Assembly: GCA_963781595.1 (NCBI GenBank)
Contig: CAWAGG010000006.1
Location: forward strand, 558,001-622,000
DNA length: 64,000 bases
Origin: JBEDUK01 sp963781595
Lineage (GTDB): Bacteria > Actinomycetota > UBA4738
Direction: 5' to 3'
Shown here: positions 32,449 to 40,758 of the stretch, piece after piece
Numbering within the stretch: the stretch's first letter is position 1
How the letters are laid out: each line of letters opens with the position of its first letter
The notes under the pieces: generated by a model
What the model was told of the DNA's origin: nothing
Database searches by the model: none
Seen by the model: only the letters and a program-made list of their open reading frames with translations
Made by a program: the position numbers and the translations under genes

Positions 32449-32512
32449 CCCAGACACGGGCACACGGGTACCTGACGCGCGACGGCCGAACCCAGGGTCA
32501 TGCCGAAAGAAC

Positions 32513-32532
32513 ATACTACGGGTTCGTAGTAT
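32513..32532. promoter_or_regulatory. AT-rich palindromic operator candidate
   Basis: Perfect 8-base arms ATACTACG and CGTAGTAT around GGTT, in DNA otherwise near 70% G+C. It lies between the second MarR gene and the secreted hydrolase gene. A TATGCT hexamer (32532-32537) begins at its right edge, so a bound repressor would block transcription of the hydrolase. The form fits TetR or MarR operators. Confidence 0.6.
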
Positions 32533-32581
32533 ATGCTTCGGGTTCGGAGCGGTTCGACACCGAACGGCGAGGTGGCTCGGG

Positions 32582-34117
32582 ATGCGTTGGCGGAGGTTCG
32601 GCGCGATGTACGCGCTCGTCGTCGCCGTCCCCGCGATGGCGTCGACGTGCACGATGGACCGATCCCCGGGACCGACGCGCCCGTCCGCCGGCCACACGTC
32701 GCCGGCGGAGACCGATGTCGCCCCCTTCGTCGGACGGTGGATCGGCGGACTCGAGCGCGCCGCGCTCGGCTCCGACGCGAACGCCCCGTACCTCTCGATG
32801 CAGCTCCTGCCGTTCCCCGCGGGCCTGACCGCTCGCATCGAGCTGCCGGCGCTGCACCGCGTGTTCGTCACCGACGGGGTCGACGTCGCGAACGGTCGCG
32901 TGCGGATCCGGGCGCACGACGGCTCGACGCCGGTCCTGCTGGACGGGTCGATCGCGGAGAGCGGCGAACTGCGCGGCCGGGCGATAGTCGGCGCGCGGCA
33001 GGGCACGTTGCGCATGGTCCGCCCGTCAACGGACGTGGCGTTCGACCGGATCGCCGGTGCGTATCGCTTGGCGCTCGGCGAGGAGCTGATCGTGACCGCG
33101 CAGGGCTGGGTGGTCGAACCGTCGACCGGGTCGATCCGCGCCCTCACGCCGCTGTCGGAGACGTCCTCCGTCGCGGGCCCGGCCTTCGGGATCCCGTTCC
33201 CGTTCACGGCGCGCTTCGATGCCGTGCTCGGTCCGGACGGCGGCGCGCGCGCGATCGTCCGCACGGTCGAGGGCGAGCCGCCGGAGCGCGCGGAGGTCGT
33301 GCCGGCGACCCGAACCCAGGTGCGGTTCCCGAGCGGTGGGGTCCGGCTCGCGGGCACCCTCGCGCGACCGGCCGGCGGCGGACGACGGCCGGCGATCGTG
33401 TTCGTCCACGGGGGTGGCCCGTCGACCCGGGACGAGTTCAGCCTGCTCTCGAGCTTCCTCGTCGCGCATGGCTTCGTCACGTTCGCCTACGACAAGCGCG
33501 GCATCGGCGGATCGGGCGGCACGTACCCGGGCGACCTCGTGACGCCCGAGACGATCCACGTGCTCGCGAGGGACGCTCGCGCGGCCATCTCGTTCCTGCG
33601 GCGCCAGGCCGGCGTGGATGCGCGCCGGGTCGCGCTGGTGGGGGACAGCCAGGCGGGGTGGATCATCCCGATCGTCGCCGACGCGGGCGGGATCGCGATG
33701 GCGGTCATGGTGGTAGGGCCGACGCTGGACTCGGGCCGGGTTGACACGTTCGCGTCCAGGACGAGCGGAGGCGAGACCGCGCCCGCCGAGCCGCGACGGA
33801 CGCTGCTCGGCGAGGTGCGCCGTCAGCACGCGTCCGGCTTCGATCCGCGGCCGTACCTCGAGCGCATGGATGTGCCGGCGTTCTGGGCGCTGGGTGCCCG
33901 CGACTGGACCGTCCCGACGGAGCTCTGCCTCGCGGAGCTCCGCCGGCTCCGGGCGTCCGGGCATCCGTTCGGGTGGAAGGTCTTCCCGCACGCCGGGCAC
34001 GACCTGCTGGACACCGGGACCGGGCTCCGCAGCGACGAGCCCACCGCGACGAGGTTCGCCCCCGGGCTGTTCGCGACCTACCTCGACTGGCTCGGACGAG
34101 GGATGCCCGGGTCGTGA
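32582..34117 (+). CDS. secreted alpha/beta hydrolase with N-terminal beta domain
   Basis: A 511-residue exported hydrolase. The start MRWRRFGAMYALVVAVPAMAS is a short signal sequence. Residues 45-250 form a beta-rich domain of unknown type. Residues 260-505 are an alpha/beta hydrolase with oxyanion loop IVFVHGGGPSTRD, nucleophile Ser in ALVGDSQAGWI, acid Asp in WALGARDWTVP and His in FPHAGHDLLD. It resembles the YitV/alpha-beta hydrolases annotated as CocE- or DAP2-like esterases. Behind the palindromic operator, so probably regulated by a nearby repressor, perhaps the MarR pair. Confidence 0.8.
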   Translation: MRWRRFGAMYALVVAVPAMASTCTMDRSPGPTRPSAGHTSPAETDVAPFVGRWIGGLERAALGSDANAPYLSMQLLPFPAGLTARIELPALHRVFVTDGVDVANGRVRIRAHDGSTPVLLDGSIAESGELRGRAIVGARQGTLRMVRPSTDVAFDRIAGAYRLALGEELIVTAQGWVVEPSTGSIRALTPLSETSSVAGPAFGIPFPFTARFDAVLGPDGGARAIVRTVEGEPPERAEVVPATRTQVRFPSGGVRLAGTLARPAGGGRRPAIVFVHGGGPSTRDEFSLLSSFLVAHGFVTFAYDKRGIGGSGGTYPGDLVTPETIHVLARDARAAISFLRRQAGVDARRVALVGDSQAGWIIPIVADAGGIAMAVMVVGPTLDSGRVDTFASRTSGGETAPAEPRRTLLGEVRRQHASGFDPRPYLERMDVPAFWALGARDWTVPTELCLAELRRLRASGHPFGWKVFPHAGHDLLDTGTGLRSDEPTATRFAPGLFATYLDWLGRGMPGS

Positions 34118-34151
34118 AGCTGACACCCTCGTCGGTCGGCGGGCGCGGCCT

Positions 34152-34529
34152 TCACGCCCCGCGCGAACGGGCGTCCAGCTCGGCGATCAGCTTCTTCGTC
34201 GCGACGAGCCGGTAGCTCTCCTCGACCCAGTCGCACAGGACGCCGGCGGGCGGCCCGGTCTCGCCACGGAACGAGAGCGAGACCCAGCCGGCCCTTCCCA
34301 GCCCGTACCCCGTCGGGGCCGCGCCGGGTACGCCGAGCGCGGCCTGGTTCGACTCGCGGAGCTTGACCGACATGCCCGGCCAGTTCGGGCTCTCCTCGGC
34401 GCCGAAGAACACGAACACCTTCCTGCCCACCTTCGCGACGGTCTCCTCCCAGGGATGGTCCTCGTATGCGCCGGGCAACGCCAGCGCGAACCGCAGGACC
34501 TGACGGTGGACGCGTCTCGGGTCGGCCAT
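34152..34529 (-). CDS. MmcQ/YjbR family protein
   Basis: A 125-residue protein of the YjbR (double-wing DNA-binding-fold) family: VLRFALALPGAYEDHPWEETVAKVGRKVFVFFG at the start, the central MSVKLRESNQ and the ending WVEESYRLVATKKLIAEL. Function is not known; the fold can bind DNA. The ATG lies about nine bases after a TACGCT hexamer, suggesting a very short leader. A second YjbR-fold gene lies at 57228. Convergent with the secreted hydrolase. Confidence 0.82.
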   Translation of the reverse strand: MADPRRVHRQVLRFALALPGAYEDHPWEETVAKVGRKVFVFFGAEESPNWPGMSVKLRESNQAALGVPGAAPTGYGLGRAGWVSLSFRGETGPPAGVLCDWVEESYRLVATKKLIAELDARSRGA

Positions 34530-34603
34530 CGCCGTCGGAGCGTACCGGTTCGCCGCGCGCGAGCCGCGATGATGGGCGTCATGGAACGGAGGAGGGGATC
34601 GGC

Positions 34604-34970
34604 ATGGGCGTCGGCAGGTTGTCGTACATACGGTCGACACGGTCGACCCGGAGGCGCTCGCTCCGTGCTGGGCGGCGCTGCTCGGCGTCGAGATCGCGGG
34701 GCGGGTCGACGACGGCGGGTACGTGCTGCTCGGACCGACCGGCGAGGGGTTCCGCTCATGGCCTTCCAGCGGGTGCCGGAGCCGAAGGAGGGGAAGGCGC
34801 GCGTCCACGTTGACGTCGGCGTCGACGATCTGGACGAGACCCGGGCGATCGAGGCGCTCGGAGGGGCGTGGACCGAGGTCGGCGTGACGCGGAACGTCGG
34901 CGACTACCGGTGGCGCGTCATGGCGGACCCCGAGGGCAACGAGTTCTGCATCGCCTCGAACGCCCCGTGA
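34604..34970 (+). pseudogene. VOC/glyoxalase-like gene with two frameshifts
   Basis: Reading in three successive frames gives one continuous VOC-like protein: ATG at 34604 (MGVGRLSYI), then from about 34629 VDTVDPEALAPCWAALLGVEIAG and DDGGYVLLGPTGEGF in the second frame, then from about 34756 LMAFQRVPEPKEGKARVHVD and WRVMADPEGNEFCI in the third. Each step equals loss of one base. GGAGGAGGGG precedes the ATG, so the gene was once well expressed. No intact version is in the window. Sequence errors are an alternative to decay. Confidence 0.75.
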
Positions 34971-34998
34971 GCCCGGGCCCGAGGGTACGAACACCCCG

Positions 34999-35028
34999 TT
35001 GACAGCGTCCGGCCCCGGGCGATATCAA
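34999..35028 (+). promoter_or_regulatory. SigA-type promoter of the Cys-rich secreted protein
   Basis: TTGACA (34999-35004), an 18-base spacer and TATCAA (35023-35028). The predicted leader to the GTG at 35117 is about 80 bases and includes GGGGGGAG near its end. Confidence 0.5.
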
Positions 35029-35116
35029 GCGATACCCACGCTGTCGCCCTACGTATGGCGCTGTCGACGGGGCGACGCCGAGGTCCGGAGCTAGCACAGT
35101 GAGGGGGGAGCTGGGC

Positions 35117-36124
35117 GTGCGCAGGGGTATCGGCCTGGCACCACGAGCGCTCCGCGGGCTCGCGCTGTGCGTCGCGATCGTCGCGGTCGGCCCCGCTGCC
35201 GCCGCCCCGACCGCCGCCGGCACGCCGGCCGAGATGGTGCCCGCGCGACCATCGGCGACCGGTGCGTCCGCCACCGATGCGTCGCGTTCGGCGTCGGCAC
35301 CAGCCGGCGCACCCACGTGGGTGTGGGTGGCCTCGCCGAACGTGAACGACCATCCCGACTCGAACCTGACGCCGGGAGCAGAGCCCCCGTACCGGATCGT
35401 GTGGCCGGGCGAGGGGACCTCCACCACCGGGGAACAGGACCCCGCGTGTCCGACGACGCCCCCGTACCGGAACGGCCATCGGGTGCGGACCGGCTCGCCG
35501 GATCCCACCGACAAGCTGCACGGTGTGCTCGGCATCTGGAAGCGCGGTCCGTTCGTCCGCGTCGGCCGGCCGACGCCCGGCGCGAACCACGCCGCGAACC
35601 ATCTGGCCGTGTTCTTCCACACGGCCGACATGGACGGCCGGCCCTGCTTCCACGGCGGCGCCGAGTACGGGTTCCTCCGGAAGCTCGCGGAGGGGTCGAC
35701 GCGGGCGGGCGACCAGCCGCTCGACTTCTATCAGTGCCAGCACTGCAACTGCGTCCCGAGATGCGTGAAGAGCAACGGCTCGCCGGTCTCCCAGCGATAC
35801 ACGGACGGGCGGACCGGGTGGAACGACGCCCAGCGCGATCGGATCTACCGGATCACGTTCCGCGACTTCTCGGTCGGCAGCTTCGGCGTGCGGTGTCCCT
35901 ACGGGCGCGACAACTTCCTGATCGAGGTGCTCGACCCGTTCGTCTCTCCTCCGGCGCTCCAGCGCAGCGTGCGGATATGCCGGGCGGGCTGGTTCCCAGA
36001 CCTGAGGGGGAAGTCGGGGTGGATCACGACGAATGCCCACGCCGACCGAGCCACGGCCGACGGGACCGACCACTTCGAGGGCTCCTACAACGAGCTCATC
36101 ACGATGAAGTACCTGTCCGGGTGA
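35117..36124 (+). CDS. secreted Cys-rich hypothetical protein
   Basis: A 335-residue exported protein. Signal sequence: basic start, hydrophobic ALRGLALCVAIVAVGPAAAA, cleavage near AAAAPTA. An Ala/Ser/Thr-rich linker follows, then a folded domain with about nine cysteines, including FYQCQHCNCVPRC, and aromatic strands (IYRITFRDFSVGSFGVRC). No enzyme signature is recognised. The GTG chosen is six bases after GGGGGGAG; an upstream GTG at 35099 lies before that site. It shares its style (short exported protein with late Cys pairs) with the M23 protein at 38654 but not sequence. Confidence 0.7.
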   Translation: MRRGIGLAPRALRGLALCVAIVAVGPAAAAPTAAGTPAEMVPARPSATGASATDASRSASAPAGAPTWVWVASPNVNDHPDSNLTPGAEPPYRIVWPGEGTSTTGEQDPACPTTPPYRNGHRVRTGSPDPTDKLHGVLGIWKRGPFVRVGRPTPGANHAANHLAVFFHTADMDGRPCFHGGAEYGFLRKLAEGSTRAGDQPLDFYQCQHCNCVPRCVKSNGSPVSQRYTDGRTGWNDAQRDRIYRITFRDFSVGSFGVRCPYGRDNFLIEVLDPFVSPPALQRSVRICRAGWFPDLRGKSGWITTNAHADRATADGTDHFEGSYNELITMKYLSG

Positions 36125-36158
36125 TCCGGCTCCCGCGCGCGGAGGCAGCGCGTGCTCC

Positions 36159-36779
36159 TCACCAGACGCCGGGCACCAGTCGTGGCCGGCCCTCGGCGTA
36201 GGAGGCGTAGCGTTCGCCCATCTCGCGCCGGAGCATGCGCTCCTCGGTCCGGATCCTGGCCACGTAGCCGATCGCGGGGAGGACGAGCAGTGCGACGACG
36301 CTGACGAGGTTCCCGATCATCACCCCGATCCCCAGGAACGCGAGCAGCACGCCGGTGTACGAGGGATGCCGAACGAACCGGTACGGCCCCGCGGTCACGA
36401 GCTCCTGGTGCGCCGCGACCTGGACCTCACGGTTGAACGCGCGCCCGAGCGTCAGGACCGCCCAGACGCGGATCACCAGGCCGGCCGCCGTGAGCGTGAG
36501 GCCCACCCCGACCCACATCCACGGGCTGCCTTGGAGCTGCATCCTCGGGGCGAACCGCGGCGCGGTGACGGCGACCAGAAGGCCGCACAGGGTGAAGAGC
36601 TGGATCAGGTTGTAGGACCGGTCGCGGCGCGAACCGGCGATCGCGCCCACCTGGAAGCGACCGGTCGCGATGCGCACCGACACGAGATCCGCGGCGAACA
36701 CGACGACGATCGCGCCGAACGTGACGGCGGCGACGGCTTGGGTCGGCCCGCCGATCGGGGTCGTGGACGTCGCGATCAC
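36159..36779 (-). CDS. isoprenylcysteine carboxyl methyltransferase-like membrane protein
   Basis: A 206-residue membrane protein with five hydrophobic segments and the ICMT/NnrU-type signature VTAGPYRFVRHPSYTGVLLAFLGIG, followed by RIRTEERMLRREMGERYASYAE, the cofactor-binding end of the family. Bacterial members methylate unknown small or lipid substrates with S-adenosylmethionine. A TAGGCT hexamer ends seven bases before the GTG start, so the mRNA is likely leaderless. Divergent from the GNAT gene. Confidence 0.85.
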   Translation of the reverse strand: MIATSTTPIGGPTQAVAAVTFGAIVVVFAADLVSVRIATGRFQVGAIAGSRRDRSYNLIQLFTLCGLLVAVTAPRFAPRMQLQGSPWMWVGVGLTLTAAGLVIRVWAVLTLGRAFNREVQVAAHQELVTAGPYRFVRHPSYTGVLLAFLGIGVMIGNLVSVVALLVLPAIGYVARIRTEERMLRREMGERYASYAEGRPRLVPGVW

Positions 36780-36850
36780 GGGTCGCAGCCTATCCCCACG
36801 AGGAGGGTGCGTCGGATCCCCCGGCAACGGGATGTGGCACGCTGTCACGG

Positions 36851-37405
36851 ATGTCGTTCGACGCGAACGCCGCGATCGCGACGGAGCGCCTGATCCTCAC
36901 CCCCCTCGGGCCCGAGGATGCCGAGGAGATGGCTCCGGTGGTGGGCGACGAGCGACTCCACACGTTCATCGGCGGCCGCCCGCTCACCGTCGACGAGCTG
37001 CGCGACGACTACCGGACCCTCGTCGCCGGGTCGCCAGACCCGGACGTCGACTGGTTGAACTGGATCGTCCGTCGCCGAGCGGATGGCCGGGCGGTCGGGA
37101 CCGTCCAGGCGACCGTCGTCCATCACGACGGGACCGCCACGGCAGCCGTCGCGTGGGTGATCGGCGTGCCGTGGCAGGGTCAGGGGCTCGCGTCCGAGGC
37201 GGCGCGAGGTCTGGTCGCCTGGCTGGTCGCCGCTGGCGCGGCGGACGTCGTCGCCCATGTCCATCCGGACCACGTCGCCTCGGCGCGGGTGGCCGCGCGG
37301 GCCGGCCTCGGTCCAACCGACGACGAGGTGGACGGCGAGAAGGTCTGGCGCCTCGTCACGGATCGGTCCGCGGGGCCTCCGCGCGCCGTGCCCGATGGAG
37401 CGTGA
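36851..37405 (+). CDS. GNAT family N-acetyltransferase
   Basis: A 184-residue acetyltransferase of the RimJ/RimL type. TERLILTPLGPEDAEEM opens the fold; the acetyl-CoA loop is VAWVIGVPWQGQGLASEAARGLV (GVPWQGQGLASE is the Q/R-x-x-G-x-G/A variant); the later HPDHVASARVAARAGL is the usual N-x-x-S-x-x-V-x-x-K-x-G region with altered residues. Substrate unknown. Its 3' end overlaps the convergent cyclase gene by 50 bases. Confidence 0.82.
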   Translation: MSFDANAAIATERLILTPLGPEDAEEMAPVVGDERLHTFIGGRPLTVDELRDDYRTLVAGSPDPDVDWLNWIVRRRADGRAVGTVQATVVHHDGTATAAVAWVIGVPWQGQGLASEAARGLVAWLVAAGAADVVAHVHPDHVASARVAARAGLGPTDDEVDGEKVWRLVTDRSAGPPRAVPDGA

Positions 37406-38582
37406 CGGGGTTCGCCACCCCCCGTAGGCTCGCGGGACCGGTCGCATCGAACGCCACGCCGGGCAGGTCGTCGCACGCCTGGACGATCGTGTCCGTGACC
37501 AGCACCTCGCCCGCTGCGGCCCGGACGGAGACGCGCGACGCGATGTTCACGGTTCGGCCGAAGTAGTCGCCGTCCTGGACGATCACGGGGCCTGCGTCCA
37601 GCCCCGCGTGGGCCGGCGGCAGCCCGGCGGCCGGCACGCGTTCGACGATCTCCAGCGCCGCGAGGACCGCCGACGGCGGCGCCTCGAACACCAGCATCAC
37701 CCCGTCGCCGAGCCACTTCACGATCTGGCCGCCGCGCTCGTAGGTCGCCCGCTGGACGATCCGCGCGAGATCGGCAGCCATCTCCGCCCCGGCCATGTCC
37801 CCCCGGGCATCGGTGAGCTGCGTGTAGCCGGACAGGTCCAGGAAGCACATCGCAGGCCGCCGGTCGATCGCGCGCCGGAGGCCCGCCTGCTCGAGCGCGC
37901 GTTCGACCTGTTCGTAGAACGTCCTTGCCCAGACGTGTCCCTGGTGGCCGTGATGCAGCCCGACCAGCGCCCGGTCGAGCAGTTCGACGGACGCCTGGCC
38001 GAACCGTGACGCTTCCTCGATCGCCTCGCGCTCCGTCATCCCGGCCTCGATGCGCGGCCGCACCACCTGCGTGAGCCATCCGTCGCTCTCGGTCTCCGCC
38101 ATCCTGCGCAGGCCCTCGCCGTAGACGCGCAGCAGTCGTTCGATCGCCGGGCCCTCGTACCCGCTCGCGTGGGCGACCTGCAGCACCGGCACGGCCTCGA
38201 GCTCGTAGTCCCGCATCCGGTCGTCGGGCTGCGCGAGCGCGAACCCGGACGCCTCCCGCACGACCAGCAAGAGCTCCAGCGGGATCCCGGTCCGCCGGCT
38301 CATCTCCCGGAACGTCGTGCCGGTCGCGCCCGAGAAGCGTTCGTAGATCGGCAGGCCGAGGAAGTCGAACGAGAAGAGGCCACCCCGAACCGCCTCGCCG
38401 ATCGCATCGACGGTCAGCCCCGAGCCTTCGAGGGTTCGCACCAGGTGCACCGCGCGCTCGGCGGTCTCGGAGAACAGGCCGTCGTCACCGGGGACGAGGA
38501 TGCCAAGCTCGACGAGCCGGTCGATGTACGTCCGATCCACGTCGACCTGCTCGGCCAGCGCTGCAGCGGAGGCTCCGCTCAT
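37356..38582 (-). CDS. class III nucleotidyl cyclase with N-terminal sensor (paralogue B)
   Basis: A 408-residue protein with the same plan as the cyclase at 26701. The N-terminal 210 residues are helical, opening ALAEQVDVDRTYIDRLVELGI. The cyclase domain has FLDLSGYTQLTD, IVKWLGDGVMLVF and YFGRTVNIASRV, so all metal, base-selecting and transition-state residues are present. The C-terminal part adds LRGVANPVTLHRA. The ATG follows a TACGAT hexamer by ten bases, without a clear ribosome site. An 11-base block at this promoter is identical to that of paralogue C. Confidence 0.87.
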   Translation of the reverse strand: MSGASAAALAEQVDVDRTYIDRLVELGILVPGDDGLFSETAERAVHLVRTLEGSGLTVDAIGEAVRGGLFSFDFLGLPIYERFSGATGTTFREMSRRTGIPLELLLVVREASGFALAQPDDRMRDYELEAVPVLQVAHASGYEGPAIERLLRVYGEGLRRMAETESDGWLTQVVRPRIEAGMTEREAIEEASRFGQASVELLDRALVGLHHGHQGHVWARTFYEQVERALEQAGLRRAIDRRPAMCFLDLSGYTQLTDARGDMAGAEMAADLARIVQRATYERGGQIVKWLGDGVMLVFEAPPSAVLAALEIVERVPAAGLPPAHAGLDAGPVIVQDGDYFGRTVNIASRVSVRAAAGEVLVTDTIVQACDDLPGVAFDATGPASLRGVANPVTLHRARRAEAPRTDP

Positions 38583-38653
38583 AGCTCGGCGAATCGTAGC
38601 CGCAGCCGCCGTTCCTGGAACCGCCCGCTCCGCCCGCATACCATCACTCCGAT

Positions 38654-39799
38654 ATGCGGACGGCGACCGGCACGATCCGATCCAGCGTCGCGATCGTCGC
38701 CGTCGTCGCGGCGTGCGTCGCCACGGGTCCGGCGTTCGGCGCTCCGTCCGCGAGCGGGGGAGCGTCCGCTCCGAGCGCCGCGGAGAGCCCGGACTGCACG
38801 CACCCCGTCGTGCCCGACTGGTTCCACGACAGCCTGGTGACGGCGATCGACATCTCCGGGGACCTCGATCCCAGCTGGGCCTCGTCGGCGTACGTCCCGA
38901 GGATCGTCTGCTGGCAGGGTTCGGGCTTCGACGTCGGCTTCGCTCCTCCCGGCGACCGCTACCACGCCTTCCACGGCGTCTTCGCGATGACCGTCGAGGA
39001 GGTGCAGATGATCGCCGGCCCATGGCGGATCTCGGACAGGGACGGTTTCAAGCTCAACCCCAAGTGCTTCGTCTGGGGCTGGACGAAGTGTCCCCGGAAG
39101 ACCGAGAACCTCAAGATCACCCAACAGGCGATCGCAGGGCTGCGGTGGATCTGGCTGACGTACGGCACGCCGAAGGTGGCGTGGAAGCACATCGTCGCGA
39201 CCGATCGGTTCAGCTCGTTCCCGCGCCCGGGCGCCGACGACACGGTGACGAAGACCCCGCTCGGGTTGTGTCCGGTCGATGGGACCGTGAGCTACTGGGA
39301 CGACTTCGGCCAGCCACGGTACGTCGGCGGCTACCACCCGCACTCCGGGAACGACATGCACGCGCCGACCGGCCGCCCGATCCGCGCGCCGATCGACGGC
39401 CTGGCCGTGGCGCACACGGACGATTGGTTCGCCGGCAGGTACGTGAGCGTGATCGGCGCGAAGGGCTACGTGCACAACGGGCACCTGAGTAGGTTCGGCA
39501 CGCTCGGGTACGTGAAGGCCGGGACGATCATCGGGTACGTGGGCGAGACGGGTGACGCGTCGGCCCCGCACGACCACTTCGAATGGCATCCGTGGGTCGT
39601 CCCGAGGCCGCTGCACGAGGCGCCCTCGGGCTTCAGCAGGGTCATGGACGCGATCGACCCGTTCCCGTTCCTGAACCAGGTCTGTAACCGCCAGGGCGTG
39701 CGGGGCTCCGCTTCGGGTTCGCCCGAGGAGGGCGGCGGCACGACCGATGCGGCGCCTCCGCGACGGCCGTTCGCGCGAGGTCCGGGCTTCGCTACCTGA
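38654..39799 (+). CDS. secreted M23-type (LytM-like) peptidase
   Basis: A 381-residue exported protein. The signal (SSVAIVAVVAACVATGPAFGA) is followed by a Ser/Ala linker and an N-terminal domain of unknown type with several Cys. The C-terminal region is M23-like: first Zn ligands in YHPHSGNDMHAPTG (H and D), then HNGHLSRFG and the H-x-H in SAPHDHFEWHP. It probably cuts peptidoglycan peptides or serves as a cell-wall binding factor. A TACCAT hexamer ends nine bases before ATG, so the leader is very short. Confidence 0.82.
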   Translation: MRTATGTIRSSVAIVAVVAACVATGPAFGAPSASGGASAPSAAESPDCTHPVVPDWFHDSLVTAIDISGDLDPSWASSAYVPRIVCWQGSGFDVGFAPPGDRYHAFHGVFAMTVEEVQMIAGPWRISDRDGFKLNPKCFVWGWTKCPRKTENLKITQQAIAGLRWIWLTYGTPKVAWKHIVATDRFSSFPRPGADDTVTKTPLGLCPVDGTVSYWDDFGQPRYVGGYHPHSGNDMHAPTGRPIRAPIDGLAVAHTDDWFAGRYVSVIGAKGYVHNGHLSRFGTLGYVKAGTIIGYVGETGDASAPHDHFEWHPWVVPRPLHEAPSGFSRVMDAIDPFPFLNQVCNRQGVRGSASGSPEEGGGTTDAAPPRRPFARGPGFAT

Positions 39800-39824
39800 G
39801 TTCGGTCGCCAGGAGGCGGTCGGG

Positions 39825-40262
39825 TCAACGTTCGCCGGAGAGCGGGTGACGCCACCGCAGACGCGGGAAGCGCGCGTAGTTGCGGTCCGTCGTGATCCAT
39901 TCGCTCCCGGACTCGATCGCGAGCGCAGCGAGGTAGGCGTCGGGGACCAGGCTGCCCTTCGCGCCCGCCTCTCGGCAGAGTCGACCGAAGATCTCCCAAT
40001 GCCGGGGCCCGGGTGCGACCGGGACGGCGTTCGGCTGCGAGCGGATCGCCTCGGCGAACGCGGTAGCTCGGGCGAGCGGCGTTGGCGGATCGAACACCCG
40101 AGCGTGCGTGACGACCCGGAGGAAGCCGCCGAGGACCAGATCGGAGACCGCGTACGCCTGATCCGCCTCGAGCAGGCCTCGGAGCCAGTCGCGGTAGGCG
40201 GTGTGGTCGGTGGCGTCCTCCCGATGGGCGTAGACGAGGACGTTGACGTCAGCGAGCAGCAC
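39825..40262 (-). CDS. vapC: PIN-domain toxin VapC
   Basis: A 145-residue PIN-domain RNase. The acidic residues lie in LLADVNVLVYAH, AVSDLVLGGFLRVVTH (Asp where Glu is usual), LVPDAYLAALAIE and WITTDRNYARF. The order and length match the VapC group that cleaves tRNA or rRNA. GTG start, overlapping by 14 bases a 27-codon frame that looks like the C-terminal tail of its antitoxin. The Asp-for-Glu change at the second acidic position may lower activity. Confidence 0.88.
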   Translation of the reverse strand: MLLADVNVLVYAHREDATDHTAYRDWLRGLLEADQAYAVSDLVLGGFLRVVTHARVFDPPTPLARATAFAEAIRSQPNAVPVAPGPRHWEIFGRLCREAGAKGSLVPDAYLAALAIESGSEWITTDRNYARFPRLRWRHPLSGER

Positions 40263-40332
40263 CGTCGTCCATCACGTCGAGGAGCGCGGCGGAGCTGTCC
40301 AGATCGACGCCCGGCTGGAGGCCGCGACCCAT
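40249..40332 (-). pseudogene. VapB antitoxin remnant (C-terminal tail only)
   Basis: A 27-codon frame reading MGRGLQPGVDLDSSAALLDV then MDDGAAR. The R-G-L-x-P-G-V-D-L-D and ALLDVM pattern is the toxin-neutralising tail seen at the end of actinobacterial VapB proteins. No ribbon-helix-helix or AbrB DNA-binding part is found upstream in any frame; that DNA holds the start region of the divergent gene. Either the antitoxin has been truncated or a minimal neutralising peptide remains. No good ribosome site precedes the ATG. Confidence 0.55.
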
Positions 40333-40418
40333 CGATATGTCAACTCCGGAGGACGTCTGGGAACCGACGTACGATGGGCGACCCGTCCGGACCCGACCGT
40401 CGAGCACGAAGGAGACCC

Positions 40419-40706
40419 ATGGGCCAGCCGCTGATCCGAGTCGAGATCGTCGCCGAGAGCGAGGGGCTGAAGGTCCGCCTGGCGATCGCCCCGTCGATCC
40501 TCACGCAGGTGTACGCGCGCGACGGTCTTGGCATCTTCGACCGCGCCGCCGCGAACATCGCCGTCGAGCTCCGGGACAACCGGGACGGCCGGTGCTTCGA
40601 GCGCCAGCCCGCGGTGCTGGAGTTCACGCCTGGAGCGGAGGACTCCGAGGAGTACGCCTCGAAGTTCCGCCCCGGCAGCGCCTTCGAACTGGGTCCCTGT
40701 CCGTAG
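40419..40706 (+). CDS. small hypothetical protein
   Basis: A 95-residue soluble protein, ATG three bases after AAGGAGACC. It starts QPLIRVEIVAESEGLKVRLAIAPS and has two cysteines near the C-terminus. No family is recognised. It is divergent from the VapBC remnant and convergent with the giant cyclase gene. Codon use is like that of the neighbours. Confidence 0.55.
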   Translation: MGQPLIRVEIVAESEGLKVRLAIAPSILTQVYARDGLGIFDRAAANIAVELRDNRDGRCFERQPAVLEFTPGAEDSEEYASKFRPGSAFELGPCP

Positions 40707-40758
40707 GTCCGGTCCGCACGGCCCCGGAGCCCGTCCGCGGCGCCGCCTCGAACGACGA

